From an uncultured Gammaproteobacteria bacterium (GTDB lineage: Bacteria > Pseudomonadota > Gammaproteobacteria > Pseudomonadales > Azotimanducaceae), in assembly GCA_913043815.1 (NCBI GenBank), contig CAJWNY010000002.1, forward strand, positions 1 through 64,000: a stretch of 64,000 bases of DNA, written 5' to 3'. Made by a program: the position numbers and the translations under genes. Below the pieces are notes generated by a model that did not search any database, was not told where the DNA came from, and was given only the letters and a program-made list of their open reading frames with translations. Below are positions 26,776 through 35,618 of this stretch, one piece after another. How positions within the stretch are numbered: the stretch's first letter is position 1; each line of letters starts with the position of its first letter.

Positions 26776-27301
26776 ACTTCTTTAGCTCTCTCACGGCGCT
26801 ACGTGGCCGAGCTAACGAAGCGGATCCTGTATTGCCAGTCTTTCCCCAAGTCTTATCCTAGGCTATCTGTGCAGTATTCCCAAAGCGGTATTTTTTAAAC
26901 GTAAAAACAATGCCGGTCATGTGTTCAAAAGCTGACTTTTCGATCAAAACCTAAACCTGCAGCCGCACCTTTATATTTACCCGCTCCTTAGTTCCCGCAA
27001 TCGTCTGCAGTAGCGACCTCGCTAAAAGTTTGGTCTGTCATTTAAAAATGAGGTGTGAGTTTATACCGGGTGGTAATATTGGATGATAGACTCACAGTAA
27101 GAGCGAAAAGTACGAGTAAATATGTACGCGCAGGAGCACGAGCACGAGCGAAAAAACATACAACACCTGAACACCTAGATAGCCTAACGAAGTGTGGATA
27201 GACAACTTCTCATCAGTGCTCAAACCATTGATGGAGGTGTAGCAGGTATGGACGCTGAACTTATCACCGATTGATCTGATCCTTGGGAGGAGAGTGCCAC
27301 T
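26776..27301. other. Intergenic region between divergent MFS and acyl-CoA ligase genes
   Basis: About 525 bp with no credible gene. It should hold both promoters. A short purine-rich stretch around 27130-27155 has two tandem GAGCAC units; I see no other clear repeat or RNA structure. GGGAGGA at 27285-27291 is the ribosome site of the ligase gene. Confidence 0.5.
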
Positions 27302-28945
27302 ATGGCAATGCAACACACACCATTATTAATGTCGAATATCTTAGATCGAGGCGCCAAAGTTGCGCCAAACGAAGAAATCGTCACCATGACCGAAACTGGC
27401 GTTCGCCGTCAGACCTACAAGCAAACTCGAGATCGTGCGCACCAATTGGCACATGCTTTAGCCGCAGCAGGTATTAAGGTTGGCGATCGCGTGGGGACAT
27501 TTATGTGGAATGGCTCCCGCCACTTAGAGGCCTATCATGCCTGTGCAGGCATGGGCGCGGTGTTGCATACTCTGAATGTGCGTTTGGGTGAAAACGATTT
27601 GGATTACATTATTAATCATGCTGAAGACTTGGTGATTATTGTTGATGCAGACATTTTGCCGTTACTTGAAAAATTGAAAGACCGTATGCCTACGGTACGT
27701 CAGGTCATTATTGCAACTGAAGAAGGCTTCGAAGGCTGGACCACAGACCTGCCTAATCCGGTTGACTACGAAGACTTTATTGCAGGCCAGCCGACCCACT
27801 ACGAGTGGCCTCAGATTGATGAAAACTCGCCCATGGGCTTGTGCTACACCAGTGGCACAACAGGTAACCCCAAGGGCGTTGAATACGAACATCGTTCTCA
27901 GTATTTGCACACCATGACCCAATGCCTAACTGACTCGATGGGCCTGTCAGGTACTGATACAGTTTGTGGCATTGTACCTATGTTCCACGCCATGGGTTGG
28001 GGCATTCCTTGGTCTGCGCTGATGTTGGGCTGTAAACAAGTCATGCCTCACCGGTTTATGGACCCAGCTAGGTTGATAGACCTGATGGCCAGCGAACAAG
28101 TCACGTTGTCAGCTGGCGTGCCGACTATTTGGCAGGGCGTAAAAGCTTTGTATGAAGCCGATCCTAGCAAGTATGATTTGTCCTCACTCTCAAGACTTAC
28201 CTGTGGAGGTAGTTCGCCTCCACCTTCGCTTATTCGTTGGTTCTGGGATGAGTTAGATGTTGAAATGATTCAAGGGTGGGGTATGACAGAAACCTCACCG
28301 TTAGCCACGTTGTCTCGACGAGTGATGAAACGTTCACAGCTGTCTTTGACCGAAGATGAGCAATTTGCAAACGTTGCCAAGGCAGGCCAACTGATGCCCG
28401 GCATTGAGCTAGATATTTTCGACGAAGACTTTAATCCTGTGCCGCACGATGGCGAAAGTGTCGGCGAAATTTTGGTTCGCGGACCATGGATTTGTTCTGA
28501 ATACTTTAATAATCCGCAGCCGGATAAGTTCCATGACGGTTGGTTGATTACCGGCGATGTCGGCAAAATAGATTCCGAAGAATATTTGATCATCTCTGAT
28601 CGCTCAAAAGATCTTGTTAAGAGTGGTGGTGAGTGGATCTCGTCAGTTGATTTAGAAAACCACATTGTCGGCGTGCCGGGTGTTGCTCAAGCCTGTGTCG
28701 TGGCGCGACCTCACCCTAAGTGGGATGAGCGACCAGTTGCGCTAATCGTCGTAGAACCGGGTAAAAAAGTTACCCAAGAGCAAGTGCTAGCACATTGCGA
28801 AACTGCTTTTGCTAAATGGCAGTTGCCAGACGAAGTGCTCTATATCGACGCTATTCCATTAACGTCTACGGGTAAAATGGACAAAAAAGTGGTCAGAGCG
28901 GATTTGGACGCAAAAGGCTACCAATTGCCTTCGTTGAGATCCTAG
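27302..28945 (+). CDS. AlkK-type fatty-acyl-CoA ligase
   Basis: A 547-residue acyl-CoA ligase resembling the medium-chain AlkK subfamily, which lacks the long N-terminal region of FadD. The P-loop YTSGTTGNPKG is at 182-192, MIQGWGMTETSPLA is the conserved adenine-binding segment, DVGKIDSEEYLIISDRSKDLVKSGGEWIS the hinge, and the catalytic lysine lies in PLTSTGKMDKK at about 522-532. AlkK in Pseudomonas acts on medium-chain acids from alkane oxidation. GGGAGGA is 10 nt upstream of the ATG. The gene is followed by two hairpins, the second a strong terminator, so it is a single-gene unit. Confidence 0.93.
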   Translation: MAMQHTPLLMSNILDRGAKVAPNEEIVTMTETGVRRQTYKQTRDRAHQLAHALAAAGIKVGDRVGTFMWNGSRHLEAYHACAGMGAVLHTLNVRLGENDLDYIINHAEDLVIIVDADILPLLEKLKDRMPTVRQVIIATEEGFEGWTTDLPNPVDYEDFIAGQPTHYEWPQIDENSPMGLCYTSGTTGNPKGVEYEHRSQYLHTMTQCLTDSMGLSGTDTVCGIVPMFHAMGWGIPWSALMLGCKQVMPHRFMDPARLIDLMASEQVTLSAGVPTIWQGVKALYEADPSKYDLSSLSRLTCGGSSPPPSLIRWFWDELDVEMIQGWGMTETSPLATLSRRVMKRSQLSLTEDEQFANVAKAGQLMPGIELDIFDEDFNPVPHDGESVGEILVRGPWICSEYFNNPQPDKFHDGWLITGDVGKIDSEEYLIISDRSKDLVKSGGEWISSVDLENHIVGVPGVAQACVVARPHPKWDERPVALIVVEPGKKVTQEQVLAHCETAFAKWQLPDEVLYIDAIPLTSTGKMDKKVVRADLDAKGYQLPSLRS

Positions 28946-28953
28946 TTGAAAGA

Positions 28954-28980
28954 GCCTAAGAAGATTGAAGAATCTTAGGC
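28954..28980 (+). terminator. Hairpin just after the AlkK-like ligase gene
   Basis: GCCTAAGA at 28954-28961 pairs with TCTTAGGC at 28973-28980 across an 11-nt loop, starting 8 nt after the stop codon. No T-tract follows, so it may protect the 3' end or cooperate with the terminator 48 nt further on. Confidence 0.45.
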
Positions 28981-29027
28981 ATTTAGGTTGCAACTAATTG
29001 GCTTTAGGAAACCGTAAAGTATAGAAA

Positions 29028-29056
29028 GGCTCAACGTTTAGCGTTGGGCCTTTTTT
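29028..29056 (+). terminator. Rho-independent terminator
   Basis: GGCTCAACG at 29028-29036 pairs with CGTTGGGCC at 29042-29050 (one T-G pair), loop TTTAG, followed by six T residues. This is a textbook terminator for the acyl-CoA ligase gene, placed before the next start. Confidence 0.85.
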
Positions 29057-29135
29057 ATACATGCAGTTTATGTGTGTCGTTTTACTTCTCGCAGTAATTG
29101 CAAAAAAGAGATGGGTAAAGAAATGGGGAAAGAAA

Positions 29136-30935
29136 ATGTTTGATGATCAAAGTGTTGATGCTTTTACAGAGTTGCAAATGCCAGAGTCACTGGTGCCACG
29201 TAAACACAGCGCCGATCCTTTTGCCTGTCCGTGTTGTGCCAATGTATTTTCTGAAACGTTACGACTAACAAATACTGATCTCAGCGAACACGCCAAGGGG
29301 CTACCACCAGGTCAACGTCAAGTAAGCGCGCCAACGTTGGTGACCAACGCGCACATCATCACTATGGATGCTAACCGGCCTAATGCAGATACCATGATCT
29401 TGTTAGACGGCAAAATTCATTGGGTGGGCATGCAAGTCGATGTGCCAGAAGAAACCAATGGCCTTAAGCGGCTAGACCTTAAAGGTAAAATTGTGGTGCC
29501 CGGATTTGTCGAACCACACATGCACTTACCGCCCTTAGCTATGCTGCATAGTTTTTCCAATGTTGGGCCAAATAAGTTCGACACGGCTGCTGAAGCCTTG
29601 CAACAGTTGAGTAAAGATGCGGCCAATACGCCGCAGGGCGAATGGGTGGTTGGGCGCCAATTTGATCCATCTCTGCAACAAGGCCCAGACTATTTGACCC
29701 GGCAAATGCTCGACGAAGTAAGTTCTGACCATCCGGTATTCGTGTATAACGCATCGCTGCATTTAGGTTACTGCAATAGCGTTGCAATTGATTTGGCGGG
29801 ACTAGATGAAAACACTCCAGATCCATCGGGCTCGGAGTTAGGGCGCGACGCAGATGGCAAGCCTAACGGTGTACTTAAAGCTGGCCCAGCAATGGCTTTG
29901 GTCGTGCGCCATAATACCAAGCTAAAAGAACAAAATTTAGCCGAAGCCTGCCTAAGCGTGTTTAATTCTGCTAACGAGGTGGGCATTACTACGCTGTGCG
30001 ATCAAGGTACCGGTATGTTCCAAGGTCCCAAGGAACTGGATCTATATCAAAGTCTGCACGACAGTGGTCGCATGACCGCACGTTTTCGCTATTGTGTTTC
30101 TCAAGCTGCGGCAAAGCGCTGGGACGAAATCGGCTTAACTTGGGGTGACGGCGATGAATGGGTGCGTCGCACAGGTTGGAAAATAGTTGCTGATGGATCA
30201 AATCAAGGTCGCACCGGTTTGCAGCGAGAGGCCTTTATTGGCTCTGACGCCAAAGGTATGTCTTACATAGAAAAAGATGAATTAGATGAGGCCGTTGAAA
30301 AGCGGCTGCGTGAAGGTTGGGCGGTGTGCGTGCATGCCAATGGCGATGCGGCCATTGATCGCGTGTTAGACGCGTTCAGCAAAGCCAAGGCCAAAGGTTT
30401 AGACCCAGCTGCGCAGCGTTGCCGTATTGAACATTGCAGCATATTGCATGATGACCAAATCGAAAAAATGGCCGATCTAGGATTGTCTCCTAGCTTCCTA
30501 ATTGGGCATGTTCATTATTGGGGTAAAGCATTTGTGGAAGATATATTTGGCCCAGAGAAAGCAGCAAAACTAGACCGTACCGGCACTTGTGAGGATTTGG
30601 GTATCCGTTGGACTATCCATTCGGATGACCCCGTAACAGAAATGAATCCGTTGCGTTGCATGGAAAATGCTGTGACTAGGACCATGTGGCGATCAGATCA
30701 ACTGTTGTCGCCAGAAGAGCGTGTGCCTGCAGCTGCTGCTCTCCGAGCTGTGACTATCGATGCCGCTTGGCAGTGTCACTCAGATCATGAGGTAGGCAGT
30801 TTAGAGGTTGGCAAGTTCGCCGACTTTTTGGTGTTAGACAAAAACCCGCTTGCTGTTGCTCCAGAACAGTTAGGCGCAATACAAGTGCTGGAGACTTGGG
30901 TTAGCGGCGAGCAGGTTTTTCGGCGAGGAGAGTAA
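29136..30935 (+). CDS. YtcJ-like amidohydrolase with N-terminal CPCC motif
   Basis: A 599-residue amidohydrolase family 3 protein. Strand-1 metal ligands are in EPHMHLPP near residue 128, the barrel continues with VCVHANGDAAIDRVLDAF and RIEHCS, and the aspartate is in WTIHSDDPVTEMNP; the C-terminus has the VGKFADFLVLDKNPL sandwich. The first 70 residues are not part of the usual fold and contain Cys31, Cys33 and Cys34 in PFACPCCANVF, suggesting a bound metal or disulfide. I place the start at 29136, where GGGGAAAG lies upstream, since the longer reading overlaps the terminator region. It has no signal peptide in this reading. Substrate is unknown. Confidence 0.87.
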   Translation: MFDDQSVDAFTELQMPESLVPRKHSADPFACPCCANVFSETLRLTNTDLSEHAKGLPPGQRQVSAPTLVTNAHIITMDANRPNADTMILLDGKIHWVGMQVDVPEETNGLKRLDLKGKIVVPGFVEPHMHLPPLAMLHSFSNVGPNKFDTAAEALQQLSKDAANTPQGEWVVGRQFDPSLQQGPDYLTRQMLDEVSSDHPVFVYNASLHLGYCNSVAIDLAGLDENTPDPSGSELGRDADGKPNGVLKAGPAMALVVRHNTKLKEQNLAEACLSVFNSANEVGITTLCDQGTGMFQGPKELDLYQSLHDSGRMTARFRYCVSQAAAKRWDEIGLTWGDGDEWVRRTGWKIVADGSNQGRTGLQREAFIGSDAKGMSYIEKDELDEAVEKRLREGWAVCVHANGDAAIDRVLDAFSKAKAKGLDPAAQRCRIEHCSILHDDQIEKMADLGLSPSFLIGHVHYWGKAFVEDIFGPEKAAKLDRTGTCEDLGIRWTIHSDDPVTEMNPLRCMENAVTRTMWRSDQLLSPEERVPAAAALRAVTIDAAWQCHSDHEVGSLEVGKFADFLVLDKNPLAVAPEQLGAIQVLETWVSGEQVFRRGE

Positions 30936-31082
30936 ATAGATGACTTCTGCTGCAAAAATGACTGCGTTTTTCAGACCCATTTGAACCCTCAGTTTCTTAT
31001 CAGTAATTTGGCAAAAGATCTGAGAATCGTGCAGTTTGTTATTGGGATATTCTTGGTTGGCTATTAGCTGATTAGGAGTAGC

Positions 31083-32135
31083 TTACTGTCTCATGTATGC
31101 GGCTACTCGTTTATCTAAATTTTCACGTAGGTTCATGTGGAACAAGCTGTAGTCGTATACGTGGTAATTTCCTGGTCCAAATGCCATCAGCGTATATTTG
31201 TCTGATTTTACCTCCGAGATAATCAATTGGCCGTTACTACATTTTGCGTCGGTAACGCCGGGTTCAATTTCGCCACCAGCCGTAAATACTACACCTCCGA
31301 GGTTTTTTTCGAATGTCGCCCGATCTTCAGCAGTTTGCCAGGTTAGCGGGTTTACACAAATGGAGCCCAGCTTACCTAAAATCACTTCTGCGTTTTTGGT
31401 ATTGGTGTTCCACGAAACCTGGCAGCGGATTTGCTCTGGCTGGCTGCATATATCTAAACCATTGCTGCCGTCTATTGAGAACCCTATAGGGTAGGCTGCA
31501 ACCATTCGTTGGGCCAGTTCAGTGCCGACAATTTCCTCTTTAATAAGCCTGTCCGAGTGAAATGAGCCTTGGCTGTGCGCGGCTAAAATAAAGGGCCGCC
31601 CTTCATTGTTGTTTTCAATAAAGTACCTGAATGCAGTTCGAACATCGCTATAAGCCAACTCTAATGCCTGCTCGCCATTTTTAACTTCGCTTGTGTCCAC
31701 AAAGCTATACAAGGTGGCTTGACGATAGCGCGGAGCATAAACCGCGCAGCAGCCATTGAAGACGCTGGCCTGATCGCGCATAACCCATGAATCGGTGATT
31801 TCATTTGCACGTTCATTGTCCAGCGGTTGGTTCCAATTGCTAGGAGAGATGTAAGTTGTTGGATGCACAAAGAAAACGTCTACCTTTACCCTAGAATTTT
31901 CATCTAAAGACATTCCAGTGGGTATGACATCGGCGGAGTCTTCGCGAGTGGGTAATGCGGCCCAATTTGCACTGTCCGTGTAGTCCGGTGCAGTTGCGGG
32001 CTCTAGTTCGGAAAAATTGTGCCCGGGCGCTATGTAATAAAATCCCACCGCCATCATTAAGGGGCCGCGGTAAAAAAAGCCAAGGACGACCAGCACCACG
32101 ACCAAGACGCTTAAGCTAATTAAAAACTTTTTCAT
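31083..32135 (-). CDS. DUF3089 alpha/beta-hydrolase-like protein, membrane anchored
   Basis: A 350-residue protein with an N-terminal membrane anchor (residues 4-20) and a DUF3089 domain. FFVHPTTYISPSNWNQPLD is the family signature and the nucleophile elbow is AAHSQGS (about 172-178). The predicted enzyme is a serine hydrolase, perhaps a lipase or esterase, acting on the outer face of the inner membrane. It is convergent with the YtcJ-like gene and stands alone. Family function is not established. Confidence 0.82.
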   Translation of the reverse strand: MKKFLISLSVLVVVLVVLGFFYRGPLMMAVGFYYIAPGHNFSELEPATAPDYTDSANWAALPTREDSADVIPTGMSLDENSRVKVDVFFVHPTTYISPSNWNQPLDNERANEITDSWVMRDQASVFNGCCAVYAPRYRQATLYSFVDTSEVKNGEQALELAYSDVRTAFRYFIENNNEGRPFILAAHSQGSFHSDRLIKEEIVGTELAQRMVAAYPIGFSIDGSNGLDICSQPEQIRCQVSWNTNTKNAEVILGKLGSICVNPLTWQTAEDRATFEKNLGGVVFTAGGEIEPGVTDAKCSNGQLIISEVKSDKYTLMAFGPGNYHVYDYSLFHMNLRENLDKRVAAYMRQ

Positions 32136-32314
32136 TTGTCCGCTTACCTCTACATTTTCTCATTACACGGAAAGCGCATATGGTTTTTAGTTTCCTTGCT
32201 TCTAAAGTGCAGCGCTTCTATTGCCTATCTACTTTGATCAATATTTTACGGCAACACTACAGGACTCGCTTTTGCTGAGAATCCGTGCCCTTCTGGCTAC
32301 TCTTCCAGCTGGTC

Positions 32315-33634
32315 TTATCGTTGATAAGTCAGCGCTTGACCAAAAGGTCCGGGTTGCACGCAGTCATCGGAATAACGAAGGTGACCGTTCACCCAAGTTT
32401 TATCAATGCGGTGGCTGAATTTATGCCCTTCAAATGGGCTCCAGCCGCACTTGCTTAAAATAGGTATTTCTACATGCTCGCTGTCTGGCGAGACCAATAT
32501 CAAGTCTGCGAAGTAGCCTTCGCGGATAAACCCTCGCTCTGCAACCTGGTACAAAATGGCTGGCGCATGAGCTGTTTTATGCACTATTTGTTCGATGCTA
32601 AAAGTGCCGTCAGTGACTCTATCCAAAAGAGAAATAACAGCGTGCTGTACTAATGGCAGTCCCGCAGGCGCTGTTGAATACTTACGACCTTTTTCTTCCC
32701 AAGTATGTGGAGCGTGGTCCGTTGCAATAACATCAATACGATCTTCAGCAACCGCTTTAAGCAATGCGGCTTGGTCCTTTGGTGTTTTAATTGCAGGGTT
32801 ACATTTGATCAGCGCGCCTTTTTCAGCGTAGTCATCCGAGTTAAAGAATAGGTGATGCACACAAGCTTCTGCGGTAATACGCTTACTTTCAATTGGGCCC
32901 TTGTCAAATAGTTCTAGTTCTTTGGCGGTAGTTAAGTGCAGTACATGTAGCTTTGTACCGTGCTTTCTTGCTAATCCTACGGCGAGGGAACTGGACGCGT
33001 AACAAGCTTCTACAGAACGGATATTTGGGTGCTCAGAAAAGGGGATGTCTTCGCCCCATTTAGCCGTGGCTGCGGCCTCGGCTTCCAAAATCATAGGCGT
33101 GCTCTCACAGTGGGTGGCAACCAATAACGAGGTGGCTGCAAAAATACCCTCGAGCGTGGCGGTATTGTCCACCAACATATTGCCGGTGCTTGCGCCCATA
33201 AAAATCTTTACGCCACAGGTCAGGCTGGTGTCCACGCTCTTCACAGCTTCTAAGTTGTCGTTTGTGGCGCCCAGATAGAAGCCATAGTTCGATGCCGAGC
33301 ATTTAGAGGCTCTGTCGCGTTTGTCTATCAGCGCCGCTTGAGAAATAGTCAGCGGGTCACAGTTAGGCATTTCCATATAGCTGGTAATGCCACCCGCAAC
33401 CGCAGCGGCTGACTCTGTCGCTATGGTGCCTTTGTGCTCTAAGCCGGGCTCGCGAAAATGCACTTGGTCGTCGATCATACCTGGTAACAAGTATGCGCCT
33501 TTGGCGTCTATGGTTTCGCAATTCTCTGGCGCGGGAACGTTAATGCCCTTTATGCGCTCGCCTTCTATAACCACATTACCTTCGGTAATAGTGCCTTCAT
33601 TAACAATGCGTGCATTGACGATTTGATAATTCAT
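32315..33634 (-). CDS. Dihydroorotase-like amidohydrolase
   Basis: A 439-residue amidohydrolase of the dihydroorotase/hydantoinase group. DDQVHFREPG at 55-64 corresponds to the HxH strand, with Gln57 where most class I enzymes have the first His; GVKIFMGASTG contains the lysine that is usually carboxylated to bridge the metals; IDVIATDHAPHTWEEK holds the late Asp-His site. From memory the DDQVHF form is shared by one bacterial dihydroorotase subfamily, so Gln57 is not necessarily a defect. Its ATG overlaps the stop of a RidA-family gene (ATGA), unusual for pyrimidine synthesis, so it could instead open a cyclic amide. No other pyr gene is near. Confidence 0.85.
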   Translation of the reverse strand: MNYQIVNARIVNEGTITEGNVVIEGERIKGINVPAPENCETIDAKGAYLLPGMIDDQVHFREPGLEHKGTIATESAAAVAGGITSYMEMPNCDPLTISQAALIDKRDRASKCSASNYGFYLGATNDNLEAVKSVDTSLTCGVKIFMGASTGNMLVDNTATLEGIFAATSLLVATHCESTPMILEAEAAATAKWGEDIPFSEHPNIRSVEACYASSSLAVGLARKHGTKLHVLHLTTAKELELFDKGPIESKRITAEACVHHLFFNSDDYAEKGALIKCNPAIKTPKDQAALLKAVAEDRIDVIATDHAPHTWEEKGRKYSTAPAGLPLVQHAVISLLDRVTDGTFSIEQIVHKTAHAPAILYQVAERGFIREGYFADLILVSPDSEHVEIPILSKCGWSPFEGHKFSHRIDKTWVNGHLRYSDDCVQPGPFGQALTYQR

Positions 33635-34104
33635 AATTTAATTCTGACCTCTGCTTCTATTTCGACAGGTACATTAAATGGTAGTTCGGCCATGCCTACA
33701 GCAGAGCGGCTGTGGGCGCCAATCTCTGGTCCAAAGACCTCCAAGATAAGATTAGAGCAGCCATTAATAACCCCTGGCAGTTGATTAAAGCCAGGAGCGG
33801 TATTGACCATTCCAAAAACCCGCAGCCAACTGATAACACGATCTAGATTACCAATACTCGCCTTAATGCTGGCGATGAGTCCCAGGCCTACTTGGCGGGC
33901 AATTTGGTTAGCTTGTTCGGGGTCTATTTCTGCGCCTACTTTACCAAGCGCTTCGCTCATTTTGCCGTTTATGTCGGTGGGCACGTGCCCCGACAGGTAT
34001 AAATGCGTGCCGTCAATTCTTACCAGGTCAAAGGGTAGGTGTCTTGTGTCCATGGGTTGGGGCAAGATTAAGCCCAATTCTTTGAGACGATTTTCAACAC
34101 TCAT
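33631..34104 (-). CDS. RidA-family (YjgF/UK114) enamine/imine deaminase-like protein
   Basis: A 157-residue RidA-superfamily protein, longer than classical RidA (about 128). The late HSRSAVGMAELPFNVPVEIEAEV segment carries the conserved arginine and the final strand of the trimeric barrel. Classical RidA hydrolyses reactive 2-aminoacrylate; longer subfamilies are often found in amino-acid or heterocycle catabolic operons. It overlaps the dihydroorotase-like gene by 4 bp, so the products are probably made together. The alpha-hydroxy-acid oxidase gene is 179 bp upstream in the same direction. Confidence 0.85.
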   Translation of the reverse strand: MSVENRLKELGLILPQPMDTRHLPFDLVRIDGTHLYLSGHVPTDINGKMSEALGKVGAEIDPEQANQIARQVGLGLIASIKASIGNLDRVISWLRVFGMVNTAPGFNQLPGVINGCSNLILEVFGPEIGAHSRSAVGMAELPFNVPVEIEAEVRIKL

Positions 34105-34283
34105 GATGTTTTCTCATTTTTTTCCAAGTCGCTTTAATTGCTTTTGTAGTTTTCAGCTTTGCGTCAGGTATTTCGTTAGATTAATAGGCTACTCCCAATT
34201 TAGCTAGTTAGATTGCCCGCCCACGGGATGACTTTGCTAACTGGCATGTTTTTGCTCCATTGGTGCCAACAAAAATCAATAAC

Positions 34284-35429
34284 CTATCGAAAACGCAGGT
34301 TTTTTCGGCTGAGGTCTGCGATGCTTTTGGCTCCCATGAGTCGCATGTCTCGTTCTATTTCTGATCGCATGATATCGAGAGCGCGCTCTACACCGGCTTG
34401 GCCGGCAGCGGCCAGTGCGTAGAGGTAGAATCTTCCTCCGCCCACTGCTTTGGCACCCATGGAAAGGGCTTTTATTACGTGCGTACCACGCTGAATACCG
34501 CTATCCATAATAACATCGATTTGATCGCCAACAGCGTCAACGATCTCTCCGAGTTGATCAAAGGGGGAACGACTTCCGTCTAACTGCCTTCCGCCATGGT
34601 TGGAGATCACGATCCCTGTACACCCGATATCCACAGCTTTTTTAGCATCCTCTACACTCATCACACCTTTAAGACAAAATTCCCCGTCCCAAAAATCCAC
34701 CATCTCTGCAACGTCATCCCAATTCATATCAGGATCTAGCATTTCCGTGAAGTAGCTTCCGACAGACATAACAGCGTCGGACATGTCTACAAAATCGTCT
34801 AGTTGAGGAAAAGAAAATTTCTTGTGCGTCAGATAGTTTATTGCCCAAGCAGGTTTGATACCGAACTGGTACATGCCTTTGAGACTGAGTTTGAATGGAA
34901 TCGAGAAACCGGTGCGCAGATCACGCTCCCTGTTACCTCCCGTTATCGTATCTACTGTCAGCATCATGATTTCGACGCCAACTTCTTTCGCGTTCTCGAG
35001 CATAGCTTTATTGAGACCGCGGTCTTTGTGGAAATAAAATTGATAGCACTGCGGTCCGTGGTATTGCTTTCGAATTTCTTGCAAGCTAACGGTTCCGAGA
35101 GAGGAAACGCCAAATAATGTGCCATTTTTATCTGCAGCGGCTGCGACTGCATTCTCTCCTTCGTGATGAAATAGCCTTTGCAACGCCGTAGGCGAACAAT
35201 ATATGGGTATGTCCAGATTTTGCCCCATTACTTTCACGCTGGTATCTATGTCTGCCACTCCACGCAAAATGTTAGGAACTAGGTCGCATGTCTCGAAGCT
35301 CTGAGTATTTCTAATGTACGTAGTTTCGTCCTCAGCTGCGCCGTCTATGTAGTTGAAGATTGGACTGGGCAGTTTGCGTTCAGCCAGTTTTCTAAAGTCT
35401 TGAAAGTTGTGGCAATCGGTAAGTTTCAT
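34284..35429 (-). CDS. FMN-dependent alpha-hydroxy-acid oxidase/dehydrogenase
   Basis: A 381-residue TIM-barrel flavoenzyme of the LldD/glycolate-oxidase family, which oxidises an L-2-hydroxy acid to the 2-oxo acid. The active-site signature SNHGGRQLDG, with catalytic His and Arg, is present near 277-286, followed by a phosphate-binding DSGIQRGTHVIKAL. PIFNYIDGAAEDE near residue 23 contains the conserved tyrosine, and MLTVDT lies mid-barrel. It matches the family length. Candidates are lactate, mandelate or another hydroxy acid. It is divergent from an MFS transporter gene, whose protein may import the substrate. Confidence 0.9.
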   Translation of the reverse strand: MKLTDCHNFQDFRKLAERKLPSPIFNYIDGAAEDETTYIRNTQSFETCDLVPNILRGVADIDTSVKVMGQNLDIPIYCSPTALQRLFHHEGENAVAAAADKNGTLFGVSSLGTVSLQEIRKQYHGPQCYQFYFHKDRGLNKAMLENAKEVGVEIMMLTVDTITGGNRERDLRTGFSIPFKLSLKGMYQFGIKPAWAINYLTHKKFSFPQLDDFVDMSDAVMSVGSYFTEMLDPDMNWDDVAEMVDFWDGEFCLKGVMSVEDAKKAVDIGCTGIVISNHGGRQLDGSRSPFDQLGEIVDAVGDQIDVIMDSGIQRGTHVIKALSMGAKAVGGGRFYLYALAAAGQAGVERALDIMRSEIERDMRLMGAKSIADLSRKNLRFR

Positions 35430-35618
35430 TCGAAAGTCCTATGCTGAATCTTTGCAGTCGTTGGAAGAAGGGGCATTAGAATCTCTGCTTTAACGCTTTT
35501 GCAATTATCTAATAACCTACGAGAAATTGCTCTAATTTTCCTTCCTTAAAGTGTTCGGTATTCTGCTGGATAGAAATGGTCAAGTAATTTAGTCTCTATT
35601 CTCAAATCATCTCGGGGG

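Noticed and set aside
27130..27155. Tandem GAGCAC units as a microsatellite or CRISPR-like repeat
   Set aside because: Only two adjacent units with imperfect neighbours; no regular spacing or repeat-spacer structure.
27092..27316. Open frame of 74 codons on the minus strand before the AlkK-like gene
   Set aside because: It overlaps the ribosome site and start of the ligase gene, has a composition driven by the repetitive purine-rich DNA, and resembles no family I know.
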